This document shows positions 11,035 to 23,415 of a DNA stretch of 64,000 nucleotides, piece after piece (the first letter of the stretch is position 1; the number at the start of each line of letters is the position of its first letter). The DNA is from Laburnicola sp. R22_1. Taxonomy: Eukaryota; Ascomycota; Dothideomycetes; Pleosporales; Didymosphaeriaceae. Made by a program: the position numbers and the translations under genes. Location: positions 2,356,001 to 2,420,000 of the forward strand of contig JACONQ010000014.1 in NCBI GenBank assembly GCA_014281115.1. Direction: 5' to 3'. The notes under the pieces are model-generated. The model saw only the letters and a program-made list of their open reading frames with translations, ran no database searches and was not told where the DNA came from.

Positions 11035-11600
11035 ATATACTGCCACCCAGGACCTTGCCGTCGCCGCCTATCTCCCCTATGCTTCTGCTGCTGCCGCTTA
11101 TCCTTACCCTTATCGCTCGCGGTCCCCCGCCTTAATAGTAGCCTGGATAATCGCTACTACCTTAATAAGCTTCTTGTGCTACTGCTGCGCCTCTAGCGTC
11201 TTATATGTTACGACAAACTCTTTCTTCCCTTTGCTTTAGTCCTTACCCTTATAGTTCTTATTATCTTTGTTTTTAGTTATATTTTTAAGCTTCTATAGTA
11301 TAATCTCTGCGTTGTGCTGTTATTGCGTTACAAAGGCTGCGTCTCCGCTAATATCTAGGTACTAAAGGAGTGCCTTGCACTCTAGGATCTAGAGGCACAA
11401 GGCGTGGCGAATTGGCCTAAAGATATTACTAATAGGGTACTTAAAGATGAGCTCTAGAGGCCCCTCTAATAATCCTTCTGGTCGCACAAGATTGCTAAAT
11501 CTCTAGGGATTATTCTTAACTTTGTCTAGCTAGTTGTCTATGCCCTAACTAAATTTTATAATAGCTGTGTTACTGTAGGTATTAGATTTAGACGCGATAT
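11035..11600 (-). pseudogene. Coding relic of unidentified transposon protein
   Basis: This ~550-bp island is less AT-rich than its surroundings. On the minus strand a single frame reads as protein with a few stops: a block like PEGLLEGPLELIFKYPISNI, then FRPIRHALCL and ILECKALL, a Lys-rich stretch, then EFVVTYKTLEAQQ and a run of alanines. The charged, Gln-rich C-terminal character fits the tail of a transposase or Gag, but I do not recognise the family. Stops again sit at likely former Gln codons. It lies just outside the right inverted terminus at 10,992. Confidence 0.45.
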
Positions 11601-11699
11601 TAGGTCGCTAGAAAGTTGTTATATTACTAGATATAATAGATAAAGAGATAAAGATTTAGTGTCCTGGGCGTCTCTAATATTGTAAGAGGCAGACTTTAT

Positions 11700-12075
11700 A
11701 CGCTGTGTGTATAGCGAACTATAGTTACGCTATAGTTGCCAAGTCGCGAGTGCGATAACTAAACTATAGTTAAGCGTCCCATCGCCCACACTACTCTCGC
11801 GATTGCGACTTCGCGGTCTACTACAGCTCTCTAATAGTCTACTAGTTAGGAGATAATATATAACTTAGTTATACCAAATAGCAAACTATCTATAGACTAC
11901 TGTTAACAATACTACCATAAAGAAAGTTAACAATAAAATTATTGTTATTTTATATATATTTTATTACTACTACTATATGCTAGGTACTAGGTTTTAGTAC
12001 CTCCTATTTTACTCCTCTCTGTGTATAGTATAGACTCGATCTTAGTTAGAATCTCTACACGATAAAGATCTTTAA
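11700..12075 (-). repeat. Dispersed repeat family C, extended inverted copy
   Basis: Reverse complement of the family C block, here extended by a GC-richer part (11,700-11,860) containing the words GTAGTGTGGGC and GGACGCTTA on the minus strand. The same extension follows the copy at 25,605, up to about 25,960. Together they suggest a ~370-bp terminal repeat. Confidence 0.6.
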
Positions 12076-12264
12076 TATAATAGTATTAGTAACTAATATA
12101 ATAAGATAAAAGGTAAAATTATATATCTTATTTTACTTTATAGTTCTACCCTTATAGGTTATATAGTTAATAGCTTTCTTATAGTAGTGTTATTTTATTT
12201 CCTACTTAGTATTAGTATAAGCCTACTTTTTTATATAATAATAGATTAAATATCCGTACAGCGT

Positions 12265-12540
12265 ATGGGCAAGGGCACCTAAAAGTGTTAAGGTTTTAAT
12301 GCTGCCGTACAATAGCATTATATAGAGATTACATATTACCTATACGCCGCGGCCTATACGCTATAGAATCTTCTCCTTTCTATCTACACTCCTTCTAGAT
12401 ATAAGCAATTATTACTAAAGTTAGTTCTATTATATTATTTTCTTTTCTTATATAATTATTCTATACACCCTCTACACTTACTAGTATAGAGTATTAGATA
12501 TTAATATTTATATAGCTAGCTATAAAGTACCTATTTAACA
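12265..12540 (+). repeat. LTR-like repeat family D, left copy
   Basis: About 275 bp, repeated in the same orientation at 28,311-28,588. Both copies contain AAGGGCAC, AAGGTTTTAATRCTGC, CTTCTAGATATAAG, TATAGAGTATTAGATATTAA and end CTATTTAACA. The left copy is less mutated. The size and CA end fit an LTR, and the pair may bracket one old element opened by later insertions. Confidence 0.5.
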
Positions 12541-14999
12541 CTAATTAGTAGTTAACTAATTCTAAACTATAAATTAGTAAGAGTAAAGACAGATTATATA
12601 AGTTATTATTAGCTATATAATTTATTTTATTATATTCTATTTTCTATATATAAGAGGATAGTAAATTAAACCTTTATAAAGTTAGTAAGTAATTATATAA
12701 AATATATAAAATCCATTCTTATCTATAAGAATAGTATATTAACTCTTTTATTAAGTTAGGAAGTAGATATTACTACTATATAAGATTTAAGAGAAGATAG
12801 TGTACTAAGTATATTACTAGTAACTATACAAATATATAGTTAGATAATAATAAACTCTAATAAAGTGTAACCCTTTATATAACTAACTTATTAAATAAAC
12901 TAGTTATGTAATAGCTACCTCTGCTACCTTATAAGAAGCCTATACTACCTTATATAAAGTTTCTACTACCTTATAAGATAACACTTATATGCCTAAGTAT
13001 ACTAGACTATATAATTAGTATATTAAAGGAATAGAAATATTAGAGGAAATACTACGCAAGAGAATAAGACCTATAAAGTAGAAAGATAAGATTAATAAAG
13101 TAAATAATTCTTCTTAGTTAGAAATATAATTATATATCGTATATACTATTGCTAAGTATTATGTGTTATACTAAAAGGAGCAGCTTTCTTAGAGTTATTC
13201 TAGCAAGACTTTAAAGAATAGGAAGAACACTATTTTTTAGAGTTAGGCTATATATATAAGAGAGAGCTTATAGTAGTTCTAGAAGAAAAGGGTATTAAGC
13301 TAAAAGTAAATACTAAAGCTATAAGTGCTAGTAAACTATATAAAGTAGCCTAAGGTAATGTAAATACTACTTATATAATACTACCTTTGCTAGCTTACTT
13401 AATACTCTAAATATAAACACTAAGGCTAATTCTAAAGATACTAAAGTTAACTAAGCTATTATACAAACCTAAATAAAGTAAGCTGCTACTACTATAGGTA
13501 TCTATATAGCTATAGATCTTTATAAATATCTTGAAAGAACCATTATATAAGTACTAAGGACAATCTTATTTATATAAATAACTAAATAAACTACTACTCT
13601 TTGCATATAGTATCTAACTATTATTTTGCCTACCTATTTGTAACTATTAAATACTATATAGAATAGAGCTACTACTAATTAAACGTAAATTATAGGCACT
13701 ATAATAATCTATACTACCTAAGCCTATACTATAATTTAATCTATAGAAGCTTTCGCCTAAGCATAACCTACGTTCTTAAAGACTTTTAGCTAATAGAATA
13801 ATCTAATTCTAAAATATATAAAATAAGGAGAATAACTATATAGGAGCTTTATATAATATTTTAGAGGGACGTATTATAGTGGGTACGGGCGTAAGGTTAT
13901 CTAAGTATAGCAGAAGTCTAGATGGTAAATCTACGCTATAGTGGGGGACCATAAGCGAGGATTTTAGTCTAGAAATAAGCGAAAACTTAGACTTCTTAGC
14001 GAGTTCGAATCTTGCTCTCTCCCCCACTAGTTTTTAAACACTAAAAAACTAATCTTTGTGAATAAGAAGAAAAGTAGCCTAAATAAGCTAGTATCTCTAA
14101 TAATTAAGAAATTTCTAACTATTTGAGCTAGTCTTAACGAAGTTACTAGATTAAACTTATAGGACGAGAAAGCTATTAGCAAGTACCTCTAATAATTAAG
14201 AAATCTTTAACTAGTTACTAGTCTTAATAAGTTATTAAGATTTAAACTTATAGGACGAGAAAGTTAATTAAGGCATATTACTATCTTCTAATTTAGGAAA
14301 AACTTTGTTGGAAATTTCAATTTACGCTTTGGATAGACAATAGGCCACTAGTGTTAGTTTTCTCTTAACCTCCTTTAAAGGGCTTTTTTTACTAGGGGAA
14401 AGTACCTCTCGTCCACCTATACAATTTGCCTGTGGCAGTATTTACTTTACGAACAATTTAGAAGCAATAGAAACATTAATAATATAATATTTTAGTAAAT
14501 AAGACTAGGATCTTTATAAACCTATACAGACGTCTAAATATTACTAAGAATTAATATCTAAATATCTTTCTAAATATCCTTACTAGCTATGCAGCATAGT
14601 AATACCTTTATACTATCTACTCTAGATAATTATAGAAGTGCTTATACAAAGCACTTAATAGTTGCTTTAATACTACTATTAACTATAACTAGTATTAGAT
14701 AGACTAGACTATAATAACTTTCGCACAATACTAATATAAGAACTTTAATAAGAGTTTATACAAAGTTATAAAGGTAATAATTAATAAGCTTACCTTTATA
14801 TAAAGAGTATTAGGTGTAAACTTTTCTAGAGAAATTTCTTTATATACTACTATTATATAAGTATACTATAGATAACTAAAGCTAGAGTAGGCTATGTTTA
14901 CTATTAAGTCTACCTATAAAGCGCTATTTGCTAATCTCTATATGTTAATCTAAGTTATAATTAATTACTAATTTAATTAGTACTTGTAAACGGCTAATA
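12541..14999. other. Degraded AT-rich DNA without a recognisable gene
   Basis: About 2.5 kb between the left family D repeat and the Fot1/pogo-like element. It may be the internal region of an old LTR element, but no gag, protease or polymerase motif survives that I can read. A T-arm-like motif near 13,998-14,015 is not a full tRNA. Confidence 0.5.
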
Positions 15000-16870
15000 A
15001 CATACTTTGCACTCGAGTCGATTATTTTATTAAGTTAATTACTTTGCTAAGACTCTACTAAAACGTAATATTAGCAATAGTACAACGCGATGCCTTAACC
15101 ACACAATAAACTACTAGCGTTAAAAGAAGCGCGTATATAGCTTATAATTTAGGCTATTAAATAAGACGCAATATTCTTTTAGCAATGCGCTGCAGCCCTC
15201 TATAACGTTTCTTAAAGTACACTTAGCAACTAATATGCTAGAAAGACGTTTATACGCAACTACGCACCTAACAAAATAAGACTTATTATAAGAGAGGAGC
15301 AGGTAATTGTATAGCATATACTTAATCTAGACGCGCGAGGATTTCTGCCCCAGCTTAATACTATAAAAGATATGGCCAATTCTTTACTGGCTGCACGCCA
15401 CTACAAGCCAGTTAGCCAGAGGTGGCCTTATAACTTTGTTAAGCGCTAGCCAAAGCTTTAAGTTAAGTTTAATTAAAAGTACGACTATAAGAAAGCCCTC
15501 TAGGAGGATCCTAAGGTAATATAAGGCTAGTTTTAGCTTATAGAGAACATAAAGGCCAAGTATAGTATCCTAGATAAGAACACCTACAATTTCGACAAGT
15601 CTGGCTTTATAATAGGCATAATATTAACTAGAGTAATAGTTATAGGCTCTAAGCGTTAAGGATAGCTAAAGTAGGTACAGTAGGGCAATAGGAAGTGAAC
15701 AACAGTCATCTAAGACATTAACGCAATAGGGTGGTGGATCCCACCCTTTATTTTCTTTAGGGGTAAGCACTATCTCTTCGCCTAGTATAAGGAGAAGGAT
15801 CTACCTTATAATGAGGTTATTGCAGTCTCTAAGAACGGCTAGATAATAAATAAGCTTAGTCTACAATAGCTAAAGCACTTTAATAAGTATACAAAGAGGC
15901 GTACTACTAGTAGAGCATATTTACTTATTATTAATAGCCACAAAAGTCACAACTCGCTTAAATTCTAAGATTACTATACAAAGAGTAATATTATTACTCT
16001 CTATATGCCTCTACATTCGTCGCATCTCTTGCAGCCACTTAATATGAGTTGTTTTGCGCTGTTAAAGAAGGCGTATAGACGCTAAGCCAAGAATCTAATG
16101 CGCAACCACATCACGCACATTACTAAAATTAAGTTCCTACCTTGCTTTATTGCTACTTTTAAGACTTTAATTACTAAAAGTAATATCAAAGGAGGCTTTT
16201 AAGGTGCTGGCCTAGTGCCCCACAACCTAGAAGTTGTAATATCGTAGCTTAACGTCCGCCTGCGTACGCCTCTACTTTGTACTATTTGCGATTGTATATA
16301 GGAGTTGCAAACTCCGCGAAATAGTATAAAACTTAGGTTGTAATTAACGCTAGTTAAGTAGAGAATTTAAAGGCATATAGATAGTTTCCTAACTTATATA
16401 GTTAAGGCGGTGGAAAAGCTTGTTAAAGACGCTAAGCTAATAGGACATTCTTTAGTGTTAATAACTAAACGCAACGCTAAACTTTAAGCTACTACTAAGG
16501 CCGCCACGTGACATAAATTGTATAAAAGAAAGCGAGTACAGCGTAAAGGAGTCCTTATAGCCAAAGAGAGCTAGCGGCTGGCTACTCTAAAGGAGTTTGG
16601 AGCGCGCAGTAATGGGTAAAAGGCGAAGAAGAGGGTGCGCGCTAATAGAGGAAAATCTACTTAACAGCACTGTGGACGTTGCGGCAAGCCTAGGCATAAC
16701 AAAACAACTTGTAGGCAGCCTATAGAAGTAGATTCTAAATAGATTGGCCTATTTAGACTATTAAAAATAGTTTGTGTTAACTCTATACTATTGTAAATAG
16801 TATAGAACTTAGTGGGGTCTTGGCAAAGTAATTAACTTGATAGAATAATCGACTCGAGTGCAAAGTACGT
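15000..16870 (+). mobile_element. Fot1/pogo-like DNA transposon, full length with TA duplication
   Basis: An 1,871-bp element flanked by TA on both sides (14,998-14,999 and 16,871-16,872). The terminal inverted repeats of about 65 bp start ACATACTTTGCACTCGAGTC on the left and ACGTACTTTGCACTCGAGTC on the reverse of the right end, and both continue through TTAATTACTTTGC. Size, TA target and transposase place it in the Tc1/mariner superfamily, pogo/Fot1 branch, common in filamentous ascomycetes. Differences between the two termini are C/T or G/A transitions, fitting RIP. Both ends are intact; the gene inside is not. Confidence 0.85.
15090..16742 (+). pseudogene. Fot1/pogo-type transposase, RIP-inactivated
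   Basis: One reading frame runs 551 codons from ATG 15,090 to TAG 16,742 with no net frameshift but many internal TAA/TAG codons, nearly all where a Gln or Trp is expected. Recognisable blocks are an N-terminal helix-turn-helix-like region, then MANSLLAARHYKPVSQRWP, NFDKSGFIIG with the first catalytic Asp, WWIPPFIFFRGK, then INSHKSHNS where the family has DGHxSH, and LYMPLHSSHLLQPLNMSCF. The C terminus has a zinc-knuckle-like CGRCGKPRHNKTTC. The Asp-to-Asn and Gly-to-Ser changes in the DGHxSH motif remove a catalytic residue. The length is normal for the family, so damage is by substitution, not deletion. Confidence 0.85.
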
Positions 16871-17640
16871 TATATACTATATTAATTATAAATATAGCTT
16901 TCCTATCTAAAGAGATAGATTACTAGGCCCTTATAGATAAGAATTTTATAGATAATTTATACTATTATTATTATAATTTAAATTCTAATTAAATAATATT
17001 TATATAAAACTAAGGAAGTATTTTATATACTATAGAAAAGGTTATTAGTCTTTAAACTATCTACGCAAAGAGCGTACCTATATAATAAGATAATATATTA
17101 CCTTCTATAAAGAGTATAATAATAAAACGCCTTTATATAAAGCTATTTAGTCCTATATCTAGAAGTTTAAAGGCTATAATAATAAGGAATCTACTCTATA
17201 TAAAGAAAAGAAGTAGAGTAAAAATAATAAGAATTATAATAATCTAGTATTCTACCTAACTACTACTACCTATCTTTACTACACAACTAGTAAATATATT
17301 TATAAGATAGAGCTAGAGGAGTATATAGAATAGTTTATTCTAAAGGATTAATATTATATAATATACTAAAGTAAACTATAGAATATAGATGTGGTAAGAA
17401 TTTCTACTATTATTAAGATATAGCTAGAGATATATATATAAGAAAACTCCTATACAAAGATTAATTAGATACCTAGTAATACTAATATTAGCTTTAGAAG
17501 TTAGAATCTATATAAATTATAAATCTAATAGGAATAGTTACCTACTATATTCTTAATACTCTAACACTATTTCTACTATTACTAGCAGACACTAATAAGC
17601 TAGGTGCCTGCTTTAATAATATTCTTAATATTATTATATA

Positions 17641-17998
17641 GTTTTTTTACGACTAAGAGGTTTCTAATAAAAATATTATAATAATAACAGTTATCTCTCC
17701 TACTATTATTAACATAGAAAAGCATTATAAGGTAGTAATAATAAAAGGAGTTAGCGAGTTGGCCTAAGCTCGCTAAGCAAGCTTAGCGCGTCTATTTTAA
17801 CTAAAAAAAATCCATATACAAAATATAGTAAGGCTATATTACTATACTAGTTTAGCGCTTAGCGAGCTTAGGCTAATACACTAACCTCTTTTTATTAACA
17901 CTACCTTAAAACGCTTTTCTATGTTAATAATAGTAGGAGAAATAACTACTATTATTGTAATATTCTTATTAGAAACCCCTTAGTCGCAAAAAAAACCC
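17641..17998. mobile_element. MITE-like unit with ~110-bp inverted termini (family A)
   Basis: Left terminus 17,641-17,755 and right terminus ~17,885-17,998 are inverted copies of family A, each starting with a T-run and CGACTAAG and running through AAAAGCATTATAAGG-type sequence. The ~130 bp between contains GCTCGCTAAGCAAGCTTAGC, itself part of a second inverted repeat with TTAGCGCTTAGCGAGCTTAG. No coding capacity, so it is probably a non-autonomous derivative of a larger element that uses the same ends. Confidence 0.65.
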
Positions 17999-18149
17999 AT
18001 ACTAGTTTAGAGTAGGGGGGGAAGGGTAAGAAGGTGCTTATTATAACTATTATCTTCCTTCTCTACTATTATTCATAAAATTATTACTAGAAGTAATAGC
18101 TATTATAATAGTAGGTTTATACTACTTATAAGTTATATACTAAGTAAAA

Positions 18150-18275
18150 GTTTATGTGTGGCGTTAATTAATCTATCTAGGGGTAGAATAACAAAGGACT
18201 TTTATTTTAAATAACATAATAAAAAAGCAGAGCCCCCTACTTAGTAATTAAAAAGAGCGTAAAAAAAGCTTATAT
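18150..18275 (-). repeat. Dispersed repeat family B, inverted copy
   Basis: Contains CTATCTAGGGGTAGAATAAC, GCAGAGCCCCCTACTTAGTA and TTAAAAAGAGCGTAAAAAAAG, the reverse complement of the family B core. Confidence 0.7.
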
Positions 18276-18455
18276 ACTATAAGTACACTAACACTCTATT
18301 TTTATATTAAACTTAACCTTAAAGAGACTTTTACTACTATCTTTATTGCTCTATTTCCTACTATTTTTCTAGGCCCTAGTGCTAATACTAATGCTAATGC
18401 TAATGCTGCCTAAAAGTACGCTCTAATAATCTCTCTGCTTAAAGTTGCTAGATCT

Positions 18456-18632
18456 TGTCAGATAGAACGAGCAGTGGTGAGGTTAGATCTGTACAATCGA
18501 GCAGGGACCACCTAGCTTGGCACACTAGCGAAGAAGTTAGAACCAGCTAAACACGGTTGGAAAAAGAAGACAACACAATAATCATCATCTATCAAGACAC
18601 TACATCGCATTTTTTTACCATCAAATCTGACA
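18456..18632 (+). repeat. 5' LTR of the Copia element
   Basis: 177 bp, TGTCAG to CTGACA, preceded by GATCT. Compared with the 3' LTR it carries A or T at three positions where the other has G or C. Confidence 0.95.
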
Positions 18633-18664
18633 ATTAAGAGTCTCACTGCCTCAACTAATACGAA

Positions 18665-21600
18665 ATGGCGCAACAACTATACCGCGATCCCACAGTAACG
18701 CTGAGGGATCATACCGACTATATGGGATGGATAACGCAACTGCAGGCGAGATGTGTTGTCTACAACATCTGGGATAAGGTTAATCCAAAGTTAACAGTCC
18801 CGCTGATATCAAGACTAGCAGTTGTTAGAGCTCTAGTAGTCGCTGATTACACACCAGCCGCGAACGTCGAAATCCTAACAAGACTGACCGCGCTGTCAGC
18901 AACTAGACAGAAGGCGTTTAAGGAAGACCTTAAATATTACAAGATTCTTATCGAACAATATAAGAACGACCGGCACGACTTTGAGAAGGAACAAGCAAGC
19001 CTCTAACACATTGTGGCATTTATCCAGTCGACTGTATCCCCACACCTGTTGCGCACGTGCTGCCTACTAGAGAAGCCACTGCGATAATGGATTATAGACC
19101 TACAACTGACAGTTGGAGTCAACAAACAAATCGAACAAGAACGAGCTCGCGAGCGATATCTTGCCTCACTGAGGCTAATGAGGAGCGCGTCGCAATGGGA
19201 CACATGGCTAGCAGAGTACGACCAAGCAGCCACTGAGGCGGAGACATATTGAGTCGCCGAGCTATCACAATTAAATGTGATTACAAAAGACTTCCTGGCA
19301 GCTGTGAACAAAGTTGCTCCTATATAGTCTACAAACTTTTAAGACAATGGTCGATTTGCAACTGGTATGAGCTGGAAGGAGATAATGAAACGCTTCTGAG
19401 AACACATGATAACAAACTATCCCCTTAGATTAGGGAAGCACAAAGCAGCTTTTGTGACTAATAATGCATTATTTCTCGCTGAAGGTGGTGCAACCACCCA
19501 GGGCAATGACAGGGACGCCTCTTATGCCGAAAGCGCGCTATCTAACCGAAACCGGGGCAGACCCCGTAATTAACGTACAGCTGACAAGAAAGATGTCAAG
19601 CTTAAGCGGCCTTTAGATTAAGAGCTAGCTATGACAGGAGGAGCAAAATGCCCTGCCTGTGGACAACGCCACAGTATTAGGGACTGCTATTATGTCAACC
19701 TAGACAAAGCTCCTAAGTGGTGGAAACCTAATAAGATTATAAATGAGCTCATTAACTTCAAGTGTAAGAACGACGCAACTTTCTAAGGGCTAATCCGCGG
19801 ACAAAGCAGAACCCGATCACAAACACCGATCATCAAACAATCGCACACGCCCACACCTGAGATCCTCAAGTCCCCTAAGGACTGACTAGAGGGGCGGAGA
19901 ATATCAAACGTCAACGCTGCGTTTACATCAGCGCCAATGGGAACAGAAGTGTCTGATTACCCGCTGAAGCGCTCATTCATTCTTGATTCAGGATCAACTT
20001 GCCACATTACGAACAACCCTGACCGTATCTACAACTTCTGTCTACCTACGTCCGGAGATTATATATGGGCTGGGAATACAAAGATATGGATAAAAGGCTA
20101 CGGCTCTATTGACTTAACACTGAGAGGTCAACATAGAACAACTACATTGATTCTATATAATGTGGCTATCTGTCTAGACCTTCTGTGCAACCTAGTCTCC
20201 TTTTAACTACTAAGGTATAGAGGAATCTGGTGGGATACGCAAACGGACCCAACTACGCTGAAAGGACTAGACGACAAGGTTATTGGAAAACTATCTAAGA
20301 TACACGGTCAATGGGTACTTGAGTATGATCCGCTACTACCTACTTTATATCACATCTGCAAGAATACATCACAAACGAAAGGAGCACCACAAAGGGCCTT
20401 AGCCGAATTATGGCATAAGAGACTAGGACACCCTGGACCAGCAGCTATCGAACATCTTGTGCAGCAAGCTGAAGGGGTGCGAGTTAAGGGAGTTACAACA
20501 GTTCAATGCAACTCCTGTGGGAAAGCAAAGATCTGGCGACAAATTAGCTGAGCACCGCGAATCAATAATAAAGGACTAGGAGAAAGACTAGCTATTAACT
20601 TTTATGCCTACAAGGCGCAAAGTAGCACTGGCGAAAGGAGCTAGATGCTTGTCACTAATAGGTACTTAGGCCTGCAATAGGACTTTTATTTTAAAGACAA
20701 TCGACCAGCAAAGTTGGTTATTCAAGTTCTATCGAACTTCTTTCTTTTCCTTAAAAACTATTACAACATTACGGTCAAGGTCATTAAAACGGACAACGAG
20801 ATCACAATGGTGAAACTGGAAATTGAGCGCTGGTTGGCATCACAAGGAATTACTGTCGAGCCTTCTGCCCCGGATACACAAGCTCAAAATAGAGGTGCCG
20901 AACGCTTAGGGGGTGTGAACAAAGAGAAATCGCGTGCAATGCGACTTGACGCCAACCTATCCTAGGAACTGTGGCCTGAAGTGACAAGAGCCGCAGTATA
21001 CCTCTACAATCGAACACCGAATTATGCGAACCACTGGAAAACGCCATACAAGATATTCTTCACACAAGTCGCGTTCAGTAATGGGATTGTCACTTCACTA
21101 CGAAAACCCAACCTCGCCTATCTAAAGGCGTACGGCTGCAAGGCATTTGCAATGACCGATGATACTCACCGAGGCAAATCACGCCTACAACGCCTTAATC
21201 TAAAGGCATGGATTAGTTATCTAGTTGGATACCGATCATCAAACATCTACCAAATATGGATACTGTCGCTCGGCAAGGTGATAAGCACCTAAGACGTCGT
21301 CTTCGACGAAGAGTCAGTATTCAACAAGAGGGTTGAGGACCTTATGGACAGTCTTATGCACAGCACGCTTCAAGAAATAGCAACGCACGTAAGAACCATT
21401 AAGCTACCGACTCCTACCTAACAACCACAGACAGACTCCTTTTATAAGGATGAAGCCGCTGTAGATTCGTCAGAACAACAAGACGAAGCAGATCCACCAG
21501 GCTACTATCAAGGAAGGAAGATCAGGGATAGCTACCCAACTCCTCCAACAACACCACCACCCATAGCGTTACTTGCACGGTTGATGGCTGGAGACCAAAC

Positions 21601-23380
21601 AAGTCTGACGCAACAAGCGTCCTCAACAACTGTCCCCTGGGCAGCAGCTTTCATGGCGGGAACCCAAGCCGGCCGTGTTGGAAAATACAGAGGAGAAGTT
21701 ATAGACAAGGCTAAGATAATAAGAATGCTCGCCAAAGGCTTGAAGCCCCATCGAAGTCAACTTCCACCTCTGCCGACGTGCCGGACCAAGCTTGAGAATC
21801 ACCCAATGGGCGAGATGTTCCAAGAGGCTAAACAAGTGCACCTCGCAAGCCACCAAGAGATGAAATCATGGTCAGAAATACCATTAAAGAAGATCAAACT
21901 AACAGGACAACAGATCCTTGACTACATGTGGGTATACACCTATAAACTTAATAAGCACCATCGCTTGCTAAAGTGCAAGGCGCGACTAGTCATCCGAGGC
22001 GATCAACAACGCAACATTACCTCGCAAGACACTTACGCAGCCACGCTTACTAGCCAGTCATTCCAAATAATAATGGCAATAGCAGCTCACTATGATATGG
22101 AGCTCAAGCAATACGACGTAACAAATGCGTTTGTCCACGCAACAGTGGATTAAGAGGTTTACATGAGAATGCCTCAGGGCTATTAAAAGCCTAGAACAAT
22201 ACTGCAAGTAAACAAGGCACTATACGGCCTTCGCATTTCACCACTCCTCTGGCAGAAAGAATTCACGACGACGCTTAAAGCACTAGGCTTCCAGACAGTG
22301 CCTTACAAGCCGTGCTGCCTAATTAAGGATGAAGTCATTATATTCTTCTACGTCGACAACATCATACTCGCGTATTACAAGGAGAAAGAAGAAGAAGCTC
22401 AACAAGCAATCAAGCGCTTACAAGACAAGTATACTTTCACTAGAGGAAACAACCTCTAATAGTTCCTTAGCATAGAAGTTGTACGGGACCAAACAAACCG
22501 CAAGATTCAACTGTCACAGGCTGCCTACTCAGACAAGATTAGCCGATTAGCAGACAGAACGGACATTCGACATAACACTCCTATGGCTGCGATCGAATTA
22601 CAGCCAAGGAAGGGGTTGGCAATGCCAACTAAGATCAACAAATTTCAACGTAAGATTAGATCATTGCTCTTTGCTGCAGTCACTACAAGGCCAGATATTG
22701 CCTTCGCAACTTCACAACTAGCTCAATTTCTGTCAAACCCAGGGCCCAATCACCAAGACGCAGCAGACCGAGTTCTCCTATACCTTCAAAGCACAAAGCA
22801 GCGAGCCCTACAGCTTAGAGGTGACACTGGACTTCAGATTGCAAGCGACGCATCCTTCGCTGATAACACAATGGACCGCAAGAGCTCCTAAGGCTACGCT
22901 ATTAAGCTCTTTGGCGGACTTATCGCCTGGAAGGCTAACAAACAAGATACTGTAACAACATTAACTACTAAGGCCGAACTGCTGGCTCTTTCTCAGGTAG
23001 CCAAGGAAGCACTCTTCGTCTCAAGATTACTCCACGAACTCCAGATCGAACTGGACGCGCGCACTATCACTATTCAGTGCGACAATAAACAAACTATACG
23101 CTTGGTAACTGAGGAGGTTTCCCGCCTCCAAACCAAGCTTTGTTATGTGGACATCCATAACCACTGGATCCAACAAGAAGTATCTAAGGGCAGGATCGAG
23201 GTGGAGTATGTACAGTCAGCAGATATGATCGCCGACGGCCTTACAAAGGTGCTCCCCGGGAGCAAGTGGGAGGGTTTCCTCCAACAACTTGGATTGGTCA
23301 ATGTGGAGACCAAGGAGGTAACGAATACCGTACCTCTTGAGGAGATTCAAGAGCAACTTGAAGACCTCACAATCGCATAA
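18665..23380 (+). pseudogene. Copia gag-pol polyprotein, broken by stops
   Basis: A single frame from ATG 18,665 to TAA 23,380 (1,572 codons) holds the Copia order. Gag comes first, with a CCHC knuckle CPACGQRHSIRDC near 19,650. Then the aspartic protease with LDSGST near 19,985; integrase with WHKRLGHPG near 20,415, CNSCGKAK near 20,510 and a TDNE...NRGAER core near 20,790-20,905; reverse transcriptase with KARLVIRGDQQ near 21,980 and YVDN near 22,350; and RNase H near 22,900-23,130. Integrase before reverse transcriptase identifies Copia. In-frame stops are mostly TAA/TAG at former Gln codons, plus some TGA at probable CGA. The usual YVDD is YVDN. The element cannot move by itself. Confidence 0.92.
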
Positions 23381-23415
23381 GTACCAGCTTGAAGAGTTTC
23401 CAACCTGAGGGGGTG

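Noticed and set aside
13920..14030. Possible tRNA: GCGAGTTCGAATCTTGC with AGTGGGGGA...TCCCCCACT outer stem
   Set aside because: The T-stem pairs well, but five extra bases separate it from the acceptor strand and no anticodon arm fits. Perhaps a ruined tRNA or SINE, not supportable.
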